A stretch of DNA of 64,000 bases, taken from assembly GCF_900099965.1 (NCBI RefSeq), contig NZ_FNDJ01000017.1, positions 62,001-126,000 of the forward strand. Reading direction: 5' to 3'. Shown piece by piece: positions 25,510 to 34,103 of the stretch. The notes under the pieces are model-generated. The model saw nothing but the letters and a program-made list of their open reading frames with translations, made no database searches and was not told where the DNA came from. A program made the translations under genes and the position numbers. Position 1 is the first letter of the stretch, and each line of letters begins with the position of its first letter. The DNA comes from Nonomuraea jiangxiensis. Its GTDB lineage: Bacteria; Actinomycetota; Actinomycetes; Streptosporangiales; Streptosporangiaceae.

Positions 25510-25908
25510 TCATTCGCGCACCAGCGCGTCGACGATGCGCAGCACCTGTGCGCTCGCCTCCAGCCCGCCCAGCACGACGATCTTCAGCCGGGCCCGCTCC
25601 TCGTCATAGGCGAACTCCACGTGCAACCCGTGCGGCGCGCCCGCCAGCGAACCCAGCACCATCGTGCTGACCCGGTCCATCTCGCTCCTGGCGATGCCCT
25701 CGATCTGCACGACGCTGGACACCTCGGCGTGCCGCCGCGCCGGCGCCCCGGCCGGCCACCCGGCGAACTCCGCCAGATCGCCCTTGGCGATCCGGTATTG
25801 CCGGCCGATCCGCACGGCGGGCAACCGCCCGTCGCGCACGTAGTTACGCACGGTCTTGACGTGCAGTCCGAGCAGGTCTGCGACCTGCTCCACGGTGTAG
25901 TGCTCCAT
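25510..25908 (-). CDS. Helix-turn-helix (MerR/excisionase-like) regulator
   Basis: 132 residues from ATG 25908 (GGGGAAG upstream). The N-terminal winged HTH reads YTVEQVADLLGLHVKTVRNYVRDGRLPAVRIGRQYRI, typical of excisionase/MerR-like proteins. The C-terminal half (about 70 residues, TMVLGSLAGAPHGLHVEFAYDEERARLKIVVLGG) is a beta-rich sensor-like part of unknown family. It is the first gene of a pair with the DUF4180 gene. Not a true excisionase: no integrase is nearby. Confidence 0.82.
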   Translation of the reverse strand: MEHYTVEQVADLLGLHVKTVRNYVRDGRLPAVRIGRQYRIAKGDLAEFAGWPAGAPARRHAEVSSVVQIEGIARSEMDRVSTMVLGSLAGAPHGLHVEFAYDEERARLKIVVLGGLEASAQVLRIVDALVRE

Positions 25909-26055
25909 ATGCTTCCCCATTATGGACCATGTCAGGGACATCAAGGGAATGATGGAGATGGTGGGGCTAGACCCCCTGAAGAGAGTGGTGCTGCTGACCT
26001 CCCCCGCTTCCAGCTGGTCTGGGAAAATCCGGGGTGACGGAAGGGAGGCCCCAAG

Positions 26056-27132
26056 GTGGCCTTGGCGGATGCCGGATTACGGCGAATACTGGCGGACTCG
26101 GGCGAGCCACGCGGGTGGGTATCACCCGGGGCGGACCTGGTCACGGCGCTGCTCGGTGTGTGGTTCGGCATCGGGCTGATGATCGACGCGTGGGCCCACA
26201 GCAACCTGAGCGAGCTGGAGACGTTCTTCACGCCCTGGCACGCGGCGTTCTACTCCGGGTTCGCCGCCGTCTCCGGGTGGATCATCTGGCAGGTCTGGCG
26301 CAACGTCCGCACCGGCCGGCAGGGGCTGGCGGCGGTGCCCACGGGCTATCTGGCCGGGCTGGTCGCGGTGCCCGCCTTCGCCGCGTTCGGCGTCGCGGAC
26401 CTGTTGTGGCACACCCTGCTCGGCATCGAGACGACCATCGACATCCTGTTCAGCCCCTCCCATCTCGGGCTGATGGTCTCGATGTTCATCATCGTCACCA
26501 CGCCGCTGCGCTCGGCCTGGAACGCCCCCGACGTGGGCCGGTCGCCCTCGCTCGGCCGCCTGCTCCCGGCGCTGATCGGCCTCGCCTTCGCCACCGCGCT
26601 GGTGTCGCTGTTCCTGTCGTACGGCGACGCCATGCAGTTCGGCGGGCGGAGCATCGTCGCCGCGTTCTCCGAGTCCGACATCCGGCGCGGCCCCGGCCCT
26701 GACGAGCTGGCTACGGCGATGGTCATCACCAACGTGGTGCTGCTCGCGCCGGTGCTGCTGATGGTCCGCCGCTGGCGGCTCCCGTTCGGCGCGGTGGCCG
26801 TCATGTACGCGGTGGCGGTGCTGATGCCGGGGGCGCAGACGGCGTTCAGGAATCTGCCGATCCTGCTCACGTTCGTGGCCGCGGGGCTGGTGAGCGACCT
26901 GCTGATCCGGTGGCTGCGCCCGTCGGCGGCGCGGCGGGGCGCCTTCTGGGCGTTCGCCGGGTTGTCGGCCTTCGCCACCTGGTCCCTCTACATCGGTGTC
27001 GGGTCGGCGACCGGCGGCGGGCTGCCGAACGTGCCCGAGTTGTGGACCGGCGCCCCGGTCGTGGCCGGGCTGGTCGGGCTGGTGCTCGGCGTGCTGCTGG
27101 TGCCCAACGCCGTCCCCGACGAGGAGGCATGA
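26056..27132 (+). CDS. Polytopic membrane protein, first gene of a three-gene operon
   Basis: 358 residues from GTG (GGAGG nine bases upstream). About eight to nine hydrophobic helices, including LVTALLGVWFGIGLMIDAW, LLPALIGLAFATALVSLFL and VAGLVGLVLGVLLVP. Conserved-looking His/Trp residues occur near membrane edges (TPWHAAFYSGF, LLWHTLLG, SPSHLGLM). No transporter family recognised. The stop overlaps the next start (ATGA), as does the next pair, so the three products probably work together. The motifs of the partners point towards metal (copper) handling. Confidence 0.75.
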   Translation: MALADAGLRRILADSGEPRGWVSPGADLVTALLGVWFGIGLMIDAWAHSNLSELETFFTPWHAAFYSGFAAVSGWIIWQVWRNVRTGRQGLAAVPTGYLAGLVAVPAFAAFGVADLLWHTLLGIETTIDILFSPSHLGLMVSMFIIVTTPLRSAWNAPDVGRSPSLGRLLPALIGLAFATALVSLFLSYGDAMQFGGRSIVAAFSESDIRRGPGPDELATAMVITNVVLLAPVLLMVRRWRLPFGAVAVMYAVAVLMPGAQTAFRNLPILLTFVAAGLVSDLLIRWLRPSAARRGAFWAFAGLSAFATWSLYIGVGSATGGGLPNVPELWTGAPVVAGLVGLVLGVLLVPNAVPDEEA

Positions 27133-28481
27133 GAGCGAGACTCCTCGCCGCCTTCCTCCTCGTCCTGCTGGTGTCGGCGGGAGCCGCCCCGGCCGCGGCG
27201 CACACGGTCATGGCCGGGGCCGATCTGCGGTTCGCGCAGACCATCGCCGGCACGGAGCTCACCGTCGTGGTCAAGGCGACGCCACGGGTGCCGGGGCCGC
27301 TGCGCGTCGGCGTACTGGCCTACCAACGGGTCGCCGACCTGCCGGTCAAGCTGGAGCTGCGCTCGGTCGCGGACGGCCGTACGGTGACGGGCGTGGCGCG
27401 GGCCGCGCTCGAACCGCGGTACGCGGAGCTCAGCGTGGACCGGACCGGTCCTCACGAGCTGCGGTTGAGCGCCGGGGGCGAGGTGTCCGTGGTGCCGTTC
27501 CGGGTGCTGGTGGAGCGCGGGTCCGCGGGTGAGCTCCTCATCTACGGCGGCCTGCTGGTGGCAGCGTTGCTGCTGGTGGGCGGCCTGCTCACCGGGGCGC
27601 TGTCCCGGCCCGGCCCGGCGATGCTACTGTCCGGCGGCGCGGCCGTCGGGTTGACGGTCGCCACCCTGGTCATCGTGTTCGAACCCGGAATGCCTCCCGC
27701 CCCGCCCGACGGCGCCGCCCCGGTGGCCACGGCGCTGCCGGGCGGGCGCCCGTACGCGCAGGGCCGGGTGACGACGACGCCGGCGCGGCCGGGCGCGGGA
27801 GAGGAGTTCACCTTGCGCCTCGATCTGGTCGACGGGTCCACGGGCCGTCCGGTGGACGACCTGGCCGTCCATCACGAGGCGCTCGCCCACATGGTCGTCA
27901 CCAGCGAGGACGGACGTTTCTTCCGCCACGTGCACCCGCTGCGGACGGCGCCGGGACGGCTGGAGGTCCGGCTGCGAGCCGACCGGGCGGGCCGCTACCT
28001 GGCCTACGCCGAGCTGGAACGCCAGGACGCGGGCGGCCAGCTCATCACCGGCACGTTCGCCCTCGACGGCGCCCCCGCGACCCAGAACGCCGGCGACGCC
28101 CCCGCGACCCCGGACCCGGCCGCGGAGTCCGGGACGTCCGCCACGGCCTCCGGGGGCGGCGACGCCGCGAGCTCGGGGCCGGGCGTCCCGCGGTTGTGGC
28201 CCGCGGTTCCCGTCGCGGGCCGTCCGACGACGATCGACCTCGACGCGGCGGGACCGGTACGGCCCTGGCTCGGCATGGCCGGTCATCTGATCGTCCGCAG
28301 CCAGGACGGCGCGTTCCTCGGCCACGTGCACGAGATGGGCTCGACCGGTCCGCGGTTGCGCTTCACGTTCAGCTTCCCAGCGGCGGGACGTTACCTCGCC
28401 TGGACCCAGTACGCCACCGGCGACCGCATCGTCACCGTGCCGTTCACCGTCGACGTCAGCGCTCAGGAGGCCGTCCGATGA
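27129..28481 (+). CDS. Secreted/membrane-anchored protein with two His-Val-His modules
   Basis: 450 residues from ATG overlapping the previous stop. Signal peptide ending near AAPAAAHTVMAGADLRF. The first external beta domain (about residues 25-135) is followed by two transmembrane helices (ELLIYGGLLVAALLLVGGL and AAVGLTVATLVIVFE). Then come two related beta domains, one with FFRHVHPL and one with FLGHVHEMG, each after a helix-turn that begins HMVVTSEDG or HLIVRSQDG. The HVH pairs and His after processing would suit metal binding. A Pro/Ala/Gly/Ser-rich spacer separates the modules. Family not recognised. Confidence 0.75.
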   Translation: MRARLLAAFLLVLLVSAGAAPAAAHTVMAGADLRFAQTIAGTELTVVVKATPRVPGPLRVGVLAYQRVADLPVKLELRSVADGRTVTGVARAALEPRYAELSVDRTGPHELRLSAGGEVSVVPFRVLVERGSAGELLIYGGLLVAALLLVGGLLTGALSRPGPAMLLSGGAAVGLTVATLVIVFEPGMPPAPPDGAAPVATALPGGRPYAQGRVTTTPARPGAGEEFTLRLDLVDGSTGRPVDDLAVHHEALAHMVVTSEDGRFFRHVHPLRTAPGRLEVRLRADRAGRYLAYAELERQDAGGQLITGTFALDGAPATQNAGDAPATPDPAAESGTSATASGGGDAASSGPGVPRLWPAVPVAGRPTTIDLDAAGPVRPWLGMAGHLIVRSQDGAFLGHVHEMGSTGPRLRFTFSFPAAGRYLAWTQYATGDRIVTVPFTVDVSAQEAVR

Positions 28482-28867
28482 GGCGCCGGGTCCTGATCGC
28501 CGTCGCCCTCGTGGTGGTGGCGGTGACGCTGTTCGTGGTGGGCCGGGGCGCGGCGGCCGGGCCGCTGGAGCTGACCACGACCGGCACCCGCTACGCGGCC
28601 ACCGTCCTGATCGACCGGCCGACGACGGGACGGGTCGTGGTGGAGGTCCGGTTGAGGTCGGGCGATCCGAGCAGCGTGGCGCTGGAGCCGGTGATGCCGG
28701 ACATGGGGCACGCCATGCCGGAGGTCGCCGCCCGCGAGCGGGAGCCCGGCCGTTTCCTGGCCGAGGGCGAGCTGTTCCCGATGGCGGGGGTCTGGGAGCT
28801 CTCGATCCGGCTCGACGGACCCGCGGGCGAGGAGACGCTCGCCGTCAACGCGCTGATCACCGAGTAA
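28478..28867 (+). CDS. YtkA/FixH-like small membrane-anchored protein
   Basis: 129 residues, start overlapping the previous stop (ATGA). One N-terminal anchor or signal (VLIAVALVVVAVTLFVVG), then a beta-sandwich of YtkA/FixH type. The Met/His motif VMPDMGHAMPEV sits on a loop, followed by LFPMAGVWELSIRLDGP. Met/His-rich loops of this kind bind Cu(I) in related external copper proteins. Together with the HVH modules upstream this supports a copper-related envelope operon, which remains inference. Confidence 0.72.
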   Translation: MRRRVLIAVALVVVAVTLFVVGRGAAAGPLELTTTGTRYAATVLIDRPTTGRVVVEVRLRSGDPSSVALEPVMPDMGHAMPEVAAREREPGRFLAEGELFPMAGVWELSIRLDGPAGEETLAVNALITE

Positions 28868-28901
28868 CCCCGCCGCGACGACATGACAACGGCGTCAGAG
28901 G

Positions 28902-30029
28902 TCAGGCGTGCGCGCCCACCTCCACCCGGCCCACGGTCAGCCGCGGGCGGCCCTCCAGCACCTCCCCCACCCGCTCCACCTGCTCGTCGAGCTCCCGCGA
29001 CTGGGCGGGGGTGAGGTCCCTGAGCGGCTCCACCGTGACGTCGATCCTGCTGCCGGATCGCCTCTGATGCCACACCCCGCTCACCTCTCCGTCCACCAGC
29101 AGCACCGGGAAGTTCCCCGCCTGCCCGCCCGCCAGCGCCCGTCCCGCCGCCGCCCCCGGGTAGAGCAGCTCACGCGGGCGTCCCGCCACCACGTACGCGT
29201 CGAAGTACGGCAGCAGCCGCACCCCGCGCGGCGGGTCCTCGGGCACCGCCGTGTCCCCCGCGAGCACCCAGGCGGAGCGCCCCTCGAACAGCACCTCCTC
29301 CAGCGGCACCGCCCGGAAGGCCGGGGCCGCCCACCCCACGGGTCCCCCGGCCCACTGGGCGAAGTCCGCCGGCGTGGCCGGTCCGTACGCCCTCAGGTAG
29401 CTCTCGACCAGTCCGGACAGCCCGTCCCGCGCGGGCGGGAGGGCCGGGGCGGCGGTGTAGGTGACCTTGCGTCCCCTGGCCGGCCCGAACACGAACGCCC
29501 CCTGGTGCGCGGCCCCCGCCATCACCTGCCGCCAGCGCGGCCACATGCCCTGGAACGCGGGCATGACCAGGTCCCCCGCCCACGGCCCGGTGGCCGCCAC
29601 CACTGCCTCGCTCAGCTCGTCGATCGTCATCGCGGTCCCCGCCAGCACCTGCCGGATGGCGGCCACCACCTGGTCGGTCTGCTCGGGCGTCATCCGAATG
29701 GGCTCGGGGAAGGCGCGGTTCCCGGGCGGCAGCGACGACATCGCGCTCACCCACATCGGCAGGTCGCGGGTGGGCAGCAGGTGTACGGTGCCGCGCGGGC
29801 CGTACGTCTTGACCAGGCTGCGCTCGCCCCACAGCGCCTCCCGCACGTGCGCCCTGGTGAGGCCGTCGAGCCGTAACGCGACGGACGCCTCGCCCGCCGA
29901 CATGACCTGGGCGTGCGCCCCGCACATGTCCGCCACGGTCTCCTCCGGCCGGCCGCCCGCCGTCCGTGCGCCGAGCCCGGCCCGCTCCAGCCGCCTGGCG
30001 CTGACCTGCGGCCACGACAGTTCGATCAC
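28902..30029 (-). CDS. Winged-helix DNA-binding protein (HTH_42, AlkZ-like)
   Basis: 375 residues from GTG 30029 with GAGGAGG upstream. Repeated winged-helix modules (for example AMTIDELSEAVVAATG and PATPADFAQWAGGPVG) and the signature KTYGPRGTVHLLPTRDLPMW define the HTH_42 family. The family includes AlkZ/YcaQ DNA glycosylases that unhook crosslinked or alkylated bases. I did not identify a clear catalytic QxQ/QxD motif, so glycosylase activity is uncertain. Converges with the operon ending at 28867. Confidence 0.85.
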   Translation of the reverse strand: MIELSWPQVSARRLERAGLGARTAGGRPEETVADMCGAHAQVMSAGEASVALRLDGLTRAHVREALWGERSLVKTYGPRGTVHLLPTRDLPMWVSAMSSLPPGNRAFPEPIRMTPEQTDQVVAAIRQVLAGTAMTIDELSEAVVAATGPWAGDLVMPAFQGMWPRWRQVMAGAAHQGAFVFGPARGRKVTYTAAPALPPARDGLSGLVESYLRAYGPATPADFAQWAGGPVGWAAPAFRAVPLEEVLFEGRSAWVLAGDTAVPEDPPRGVRLLPYFDAYVVAGRPRELLYPGAAAGRALAGGQAGNFPVLLVDGEVSGVWHQRRSGSRIDVTVEPLRDLTPAQSRELDEQVERVGEVLEGRPRLTVGRVEVGAHA

Positions 30030-30323
30030 TACGTCCTCCTCAGTTCGGCGACCACGGTAGGGGGTATCGCGGAAAGCATCGTGCCGCATTCACGGGTCAT
30101 GGGGGCACGGGGTGACGGAGCCGGTAAGCGGGCGTAAAGTGATCATTAACCCGGTTTCCCTACCCTCATCCATCATGATCCGCCTCACCCCCTCCCCCGG
30201 CCCGCCCGCTCTCCGTCGATGCCGGCACCGGTGCCGCCCCTGGTCGCTGACCGGCGCGTACGACGAGGCTGGCAGCCACCGGGAGGAGCGGCCGGGTGCG
30301 ATCGCGGCGGCCGGGGGTCTCGG

Positions 30324-31214
30324 GTGAACGAGCTGCGGGAGCTGGAGCCCGACTTCTGGCGCGCGCCCAGCGCGCACAACACCCGGCCGTGGACCCTCAC
30401 CTACTCCGACACCGAGGCCGCCGTCGGCTGGGACCCGGCCAGGGCGCTGCCCGTCAGCGATCCCACGGGCCGCGACCTGCGTCTCAGCCTGGGGGCGTTC
30501 GTCGAGTGCTGCCTGATCGTGTGCGCGGACGCGGGGCTCGGCATCGCCTTCCGGCCCGACCCGGGGCCGCTGCGGGTCGGCTTCCTGTACCGGGCCGGGC
30601 GGCCGTACGAGACGCCCTTCACGACGGCGGACGTGCGCGCGCGGGGCGCGAACCGCGGCGACTACCACCCGGGACGGCTGCCCGACGAGGTGGCCGCCGG
30701 GCTGGCCGGGATGCGGCGGCTGGCGTGCCGGGACCTGGCGGACCTGCTGCACGCGGCGGACCTGCGCCAGTTCGGGGACCGGCAGGTGACGCGGGAGCTG
30801 CGGGCCTGGCTGCGGCTGACCCGCCGGCACCGACGCTACCTGCTGGACGGCCTCAGCGACCGGGCGCTGGCGCTCAGCAAGGCGGAGGCGCTCGCGCTGC
30901 GGGCCTCGCTCGCCCTCTACCCGGCGCTGCGGCGGCTGGGCCTGCCACGGGTGCTGGCGGGGGCCTCGCGGGAACTGCTCGACTACGACGGGGACGTGCT
31001 GGTGCTGGTCGGAACGGCGGGGGAGGAGGTGGAGCCGGGGCGGCTGCTGATGCGGCACTGGCTCACGCTGTCCGGCCTCGGGTACACGACGCATCCGCTG
31101 AGCCAGCTCATCGACTGCGAGCGGACGCGTGCCTCGCTGGCCGGGCTGCTGGGAGTGGCCGACCCGCGAACCCTGCTGCACGTGGCCAGGGTCGGCCGGC
31201 CCAAGCCCGGGTAG
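30324..31214 (+). CDS. Acg-type nitroreductase-family protein
   Basis: 296 residues from GTG. The N-terminal APSAHNTRPWTL is the hallmark of Acg/Rv2032-like nitroreductase-fold proteins of actinobacteria, which bind or store FMN and in mycobacteria are dormancy-induced. Further family segments: DLRLSLGAFVECCLIVCAD, a long Arg/Leu helix and LSGLGYTTHPLSQLIDCERTR. Classical enzymatic nitroreductase residues are partly absent, so flavin sequestration is as likely as reduction. A perfect hairpin follows the stop. Confidence 0.82.
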   Translation: MNELRELEPDFWRAPSAHNTRPWTLTYSDTEAAVGWDPARALPVSDPTGRDLRLSLGAFVECCLIVCADAGLGIAFRPDPGPLRVGFLYRAGRPYETPFTTADVRARGANRGDYHPGRLPDEVAAGLAGMRRLACRDLADLLHAADLRQFGDRQVTRELRAWLRLTRRHRRYLLDGLSDRALALSKAEALALRASLALYPALRRLGLPRVLAGASRELLDYDGDVLVLVGTAGEEVEPGRLLMRHWLTLSGLGYTTHPLSQLIDCERTRASLAGLLGVADPRTLLHVARVGRPKPG

Positions 31215-31327
31215 AAGACCTTGGCAACCAGGCGAAGGCCATCCCCCTCCCAGGGTGGAAAGGTTCCTACCAAACTGGACGCGGCTCCCCACGGCGGGGC
31301 CGTACAACCTAACTTTGGATACGGAAG

Positions 31328-31373
31328 GGGCCTCCTACCTGCGGGAGTGCGATCCGTGGCCGGTAGGAGGCCC
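31328..31373. terminator. Bidirectional hairpin between convergent genes
   Basis: GGGCCTCCTACC (31328-31339) and GGTAGGAGGCCC (31362-31373) pair perfectly over 12 bp. It lies between the stops of the nitroreductase (plus) and the small membrane protein (minus) genes, so it can serve both. Confidence 0.7.
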
Positions 31374-31381
31374 GTTCCGTG

Positions 31382-31507
31382 CTAGACGGGATTGCGCGGG
31401 TCGAAAGTGATCCAGGCGATCCAGAACACGACTCTGGCCACCGCCAGTGCCGTCCGAACCGCCAGGTGCCGCTCTTCCCGTCTGCGCTCGCGGTTCCTCT
31501 CGGGCAT
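31382..31507 (-). CDS. 41-residue membrane miniprotein
   Basis: MPERNRERRREERHLAV followed by a hydrophobic stretch (TALAVARVVFWIAWITF) and DPRNPV. A strong GGAAGGAG lies before the ATG, and codon use is normal for the region, so it is probably real. A very basic cytosolic head and one membrane helix. Function unknown. Confidence 0.6.
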   Translation of the reverse strand: MPERNRERRREERHLAVRTALAVARVVFWIAWITFDPRNPV

Positions 31508-31765
31508 CACGCTCTCCTTCCGGCCGGACCATCCGGCGCGCAGTCCTGATGGTCCACGCGGGAAGGCCATGCGATCGTCATGCCATGAGGGCCCGCAGGC
31601 TCAATCTGGCACATGCGCACCAGTTGCTTGGGGTATGTCCCGGCCGCGGGAAGGGCCCTGCACACCCCGGGCGGATAAGTTTCCGCTCCCCGGAGGACGA
31701 TCCTCAACCCCGGCCCGGCGGCCTGATGATGCGACCAGGCGCTGATGACGTCCGGGTGGGCGTGA

Positions 31766-32206
31766 TCAGGAGAGCGGTTTGACCCATCTGCCCCATTGCG
31801 GCTGGCGCGTGTACCCGGCGGCCGACCAGACGTGATGGGCCAGTTCGTTGTCGTGGAGAACCATCGCGTCGGCCCGGAAGGCACCGAACCGCGCGAACCG
31901 CTCCTCCGCTGCCTGAATCAACAACGATCCGATGCCCTTACGGCGGTGGGCGGGATCGACCGCGAGCCGGTAGAGGTGCGCCCGCCATCCATCCCATCCG
32001 GCGATGAGCGTGCCGACCATGCGCCCGTCCTGTTCGGCGATCAGCAGCGCCTCGGGGTCGCGCTCAAGGAGCTGGACGACTTTCTCCGGATCATCGTGGC
32101 GGTCGGTTCCCTCCGCCGCGGCGACCCAGAACGTGAGTACGTTCTCTATATCGTGGAGGCATCCGCATCGCACACTGACGGCGGATTCGTTCATACGCCT
32201 GTCCAT
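31766..32206 (-). CDS. GNAT family N-acetyltransferase
   Basis: 146 residues from ATG 32206 (GAGGTGGGA); ATG 32194 is an alternative. GNAT core: motif A LYRLAVDPAHRRKGIGSLLIQAAEERF with the acetyl-CoA loop RRKGIG, preceded by GTLIAGWDGW and followed by HDNELAHHVWSAAGYTR. Acceptor is unknown (small amine, antibiotic or protein N-terminus). Confidence 0.88.
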   Translation of the reverse strand: MDRRMNESAVSVRCGCLHDIENVLTFWVAAAEGTDRHDDPEKVVQLLERDPEALLIAEQDGRMVGTLIAGWDGWRAHLYRLAVDPAHRRKGIGSLLIQAAEERFARFGAFRADAMVLHDNELAHHVWSAAGYTRQPQWGRWVKPLS

Positions 32207-32322
32207 TCCCACCTCGGTGGTTCTCAGGTCCCATGGGGCGTGGGAGTCCGGCCCTGCTCATCGCTGATTACAGCAGACAGGCGAGGACGCGGCCCGCGGA
32301 GCGTTCCGCGGGCCGCGTCGGA

Positions 32323-32577
32323 TCAGACCCGGGCGGGGACCTTGTCGAGGAAACCGTGGATCTTGCTGACACGGCCGTCCTCGGTGAGCACCGCGACATC
32401 GAAGCCGGCCACGAGGGCCTCGCCTCCGGCCGGACCCAGTTCCCAGGTGAAGCGGGCGAGGTCATGGTGGGCGTCCACCGGCCCCGCCAGGGTGAAGGCG
32501 AAGCCGCGGAACTGGCCCTGTACGGCGGCGATCGTGGCGCCGATCGCCGCGCGGCGGGCGACCGGGTCGGTCTCGTT
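32323..32577 (-). pseudogene. Truncated NTF2/SnoaL-like gene remnant
   Basis: Read on the minus strand, an open frame ending at TGA 32323-32325 encodes a good C-terminal half of a SnoaL/NTF2-like fold. Visible parts are TDPVARRAAIGATIAAV, FRGFAFTLAGPVDAHHD, LARFTWELGPAGGEA and VAVLTEDGRVSKIHGFLD. It has no start: a TGA stands directly before it (32578-32580), and the N-terminal helices are missing. The break lies about 25 bp from a LuxR remnant on the other strand, marking a rearrangement point. Confidence 0.75.
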
Positions 32578-32600
32578 TCAGGTGGAGATGTAACGGGAGG

Positions 32601-32735
32601 ATCGCGATTCAGTCCGAGAACGACCTGGCGTTCGGGGGGCTGCACCTCCTTCTGCGTCCCGTGCTCGACCGGATGGGCGCGCTGCCCGGCCCGCAGCGTC
32701 ACGCGCTGGAAGGCGCGGTCGGGCTGGCCCACTGC
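32601..32735 (+). pseudogene. Fragment of a LuxR-type AAA regulator (N-terminal ATPase part)
   Basis: About 45 residues (SENDLAFGGLHLLLRPVLDR then ALPGPQRHALEGAVGL) match the stretch after the Walker A in large MalT-like LuxR regulators of actinomycetes. There is no upstream P-loop and the frame soon runs into unrelated sequence after 32735. A C-terminal fragment of the same kind of protein is found on the same strand at 37.6-38.1 kb. Confidence 0.75.
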
Positions 32736-32883
32736 TATTTTTCGGTGATGGGCTTAACTAATAAGTACAACCGGGGTGGACAGCGACTCTTCCGCGCTCG
32801 ACGGGTTCATCCCCGCGGCTGCGCCTATCGCTGCGTGGACCGGGGGTCTGGCCCGCGCTCTTCACTGCACTGGGGGAGCGCGA

Positions 32884-33138
32884 TCAGTTGTGCAACCGGG
32901 CCCTCGACCTCGGCCGCCGGATCGGCAAGATCGCTCCTGTCGCAAAACCTACCGCGCACGCTGTTGACACCCTCCAGGTAACGCCGGACAACGCGCCACG
33001 CGCGCGCGTGTCCCGGGTCGAGCACGCTGGGCAGCAGCGTTCGAAGGTGAGCCGCCGCTGCTCTGCGCAGACCTCAAGCGGGTCACCGCAGACCTCGCAC
33101 GGCTTGTCGTCGCCGATGCCGGGCACTCCGTCCTCCAT
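32884..33138 (-). CDS. Possible small Cys-rich protein or remnant
   Basis: 84 residues from ATG. The cysteine pattern CEVCGDPLEVC followed by CCPAC looks like a zinc-knuckle arrangement. The frame stays protein-like upstream of the ATG (VIYVEGTASPCQVRN...) back to a stop near 33253, without a normal start codon. The gene may therefore be a remnant, or use an unusual start. Family unknown. Confidence 0.3.
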   Translation of the reverse strand: MEDGVPGIGDDKPCEVCGDPLEVCAEQRRLTFERCCPACSTRDTRARGALSGVTWRVSTACAVGFATGAILPIRRPRSRARLHN

Positions 33139-33466
33139 CTTCTCGAGGCAACCGTGCTGTGACTTCTCGCTTGCGGTGGCATTTCTTACCTGGCACGGCG
33201 ACGCGGTTCCCTCAACGTAGATGACACGAACTCTCGGAGTGAGGGCTTTGCGTTCTCATCCGATGTGGCAGTTCGCTTGCATCGGGGAGGTGACTAACGC
33301 TGCGCTGCCGGCTTCTGCTGGCAGCCCTGCATGGTCATCGACCGGGAGGTGAGGGCCGGTGGGAGCGGTGACCTGTTCGTGGGCGTCGGCCATGTCGCGG
33401 AACACCGGATCGGTGATCGGGTCGGGAACGAGCGCAGTCAGGTCGGCCACGAGCAACAGGAACTGC

Positions 33467-33970
33467 CTAGAAAAACCGTTGCCCGAAGAGCGTGCCGTTG
33501 TCCCAGACACCCAGCCGCAGGCCCAGCAGACGCCGGACCGCCTCGCGCGGGTTGCGGCCAACGCCGAACTGTACTCCGTGATAGGAGGCCACCCACGTCA
33601 TGCCTTCGGACGCCTTCGCCGCAAGCTCGTCGCCCGGTTTGATCTGCGAGATCTGGATCTCCTCAAGGAACACCTCAATGGGCTGACCTTCGACAGCCAG
33701 GTTGACCCACAGGTCGGCCTGGTTGTTGTCCAGCGAGCGGCGCGGCCGTCGCGGTTTGGCCGGGCGCGTAGATGTTCTCATGCAGGTCTTGCACTGCTCC
33801 ACCTCCGCCTGGCCCAGGTTCTCCACATGGCTTGCCAGGGCGTCGGGAGCGATCGTGAACTGGAGGTTGAAGCCCAGCTTGGCCGGGCCCGGCACGGTCT
33901 TCAACTTGCACGTGGCCTTGTGGACGGACGCGGCGACGACCTCACCCGTTCCGACCTTGCGCGCCACCAT
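33467..33970 (-). CDS. Hypothetical protein
   Basis: 167 residues from ATG 33970 (GGGGG upstream). An N-terminal beta-rich half (TCKLKTVPGPAKLGFNLQF) contains CKTC, a Lys/Arg/Pro linker (RPAKPRRPRRS) follows, then an Ile/Glu-rich C-terminal half (VFLEEIQISQIKPGDELA) with a final aromatic FF. A short protein-like frame directly downstream on the same strand (ending near 33256) may be a partner or continuation. No family recognised. It lies inside the block between the two LuxR remnants. Confidence 0.5.
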   Translation of the reverse strand: MVARKVGTGEVVAASVHKATCKLKTVPGPAKLGFNLQFTIAPDALASHVENLGQAEVEQCKTCMRTSTRPAKPRRPRRSLDNNQADLWVNLAVEGQPIEVFLEEIQISQIKPGDELAAKASEGMTWVASYHGVQFGVGRNPREAVRRLLGLRLGVWDNGTLFGQRFF

Positions 33971-34026
33971 GCCCCCGTTGACCGCGTGGCCACCGCGGTC
34001 AGCGGGCGGCCAGCCCGGGTGAAGCC

Positions 34027-34088
34027 GGCCTCGGGGAACAACCGAGCAGCGCTTATCGCTACTGGCTGCTCGGCTGTTCCCCAAGGCC
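34027..34088 (-). terminator. Very long hairpin (24-26 bp arms)
   Basis: Positions 34027-34050 and 34065-34088 are inverted repeats over 24 bp with two positions that still pair as G-U on the minus strand, around a 14-base loop. Two more C-G pairs extend the base. It sits 16 bp after the hydrolase stop on the minus strand, so terminator is the simplest reading. No T run follows, and its length also suits a mobile-element end or a cruciform site. Confidence 0.55.
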
Positions 34089-34103
34089 GGTGATGTGTTG
34101 TGG

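Noticed and set aside
25510..25908. Prophage or integrative-element excisionase
   Set aside because: The HTH is excisionase-like, but no integrase, attachment site or phage gene is near, and the C-terminal half is sensor-like.
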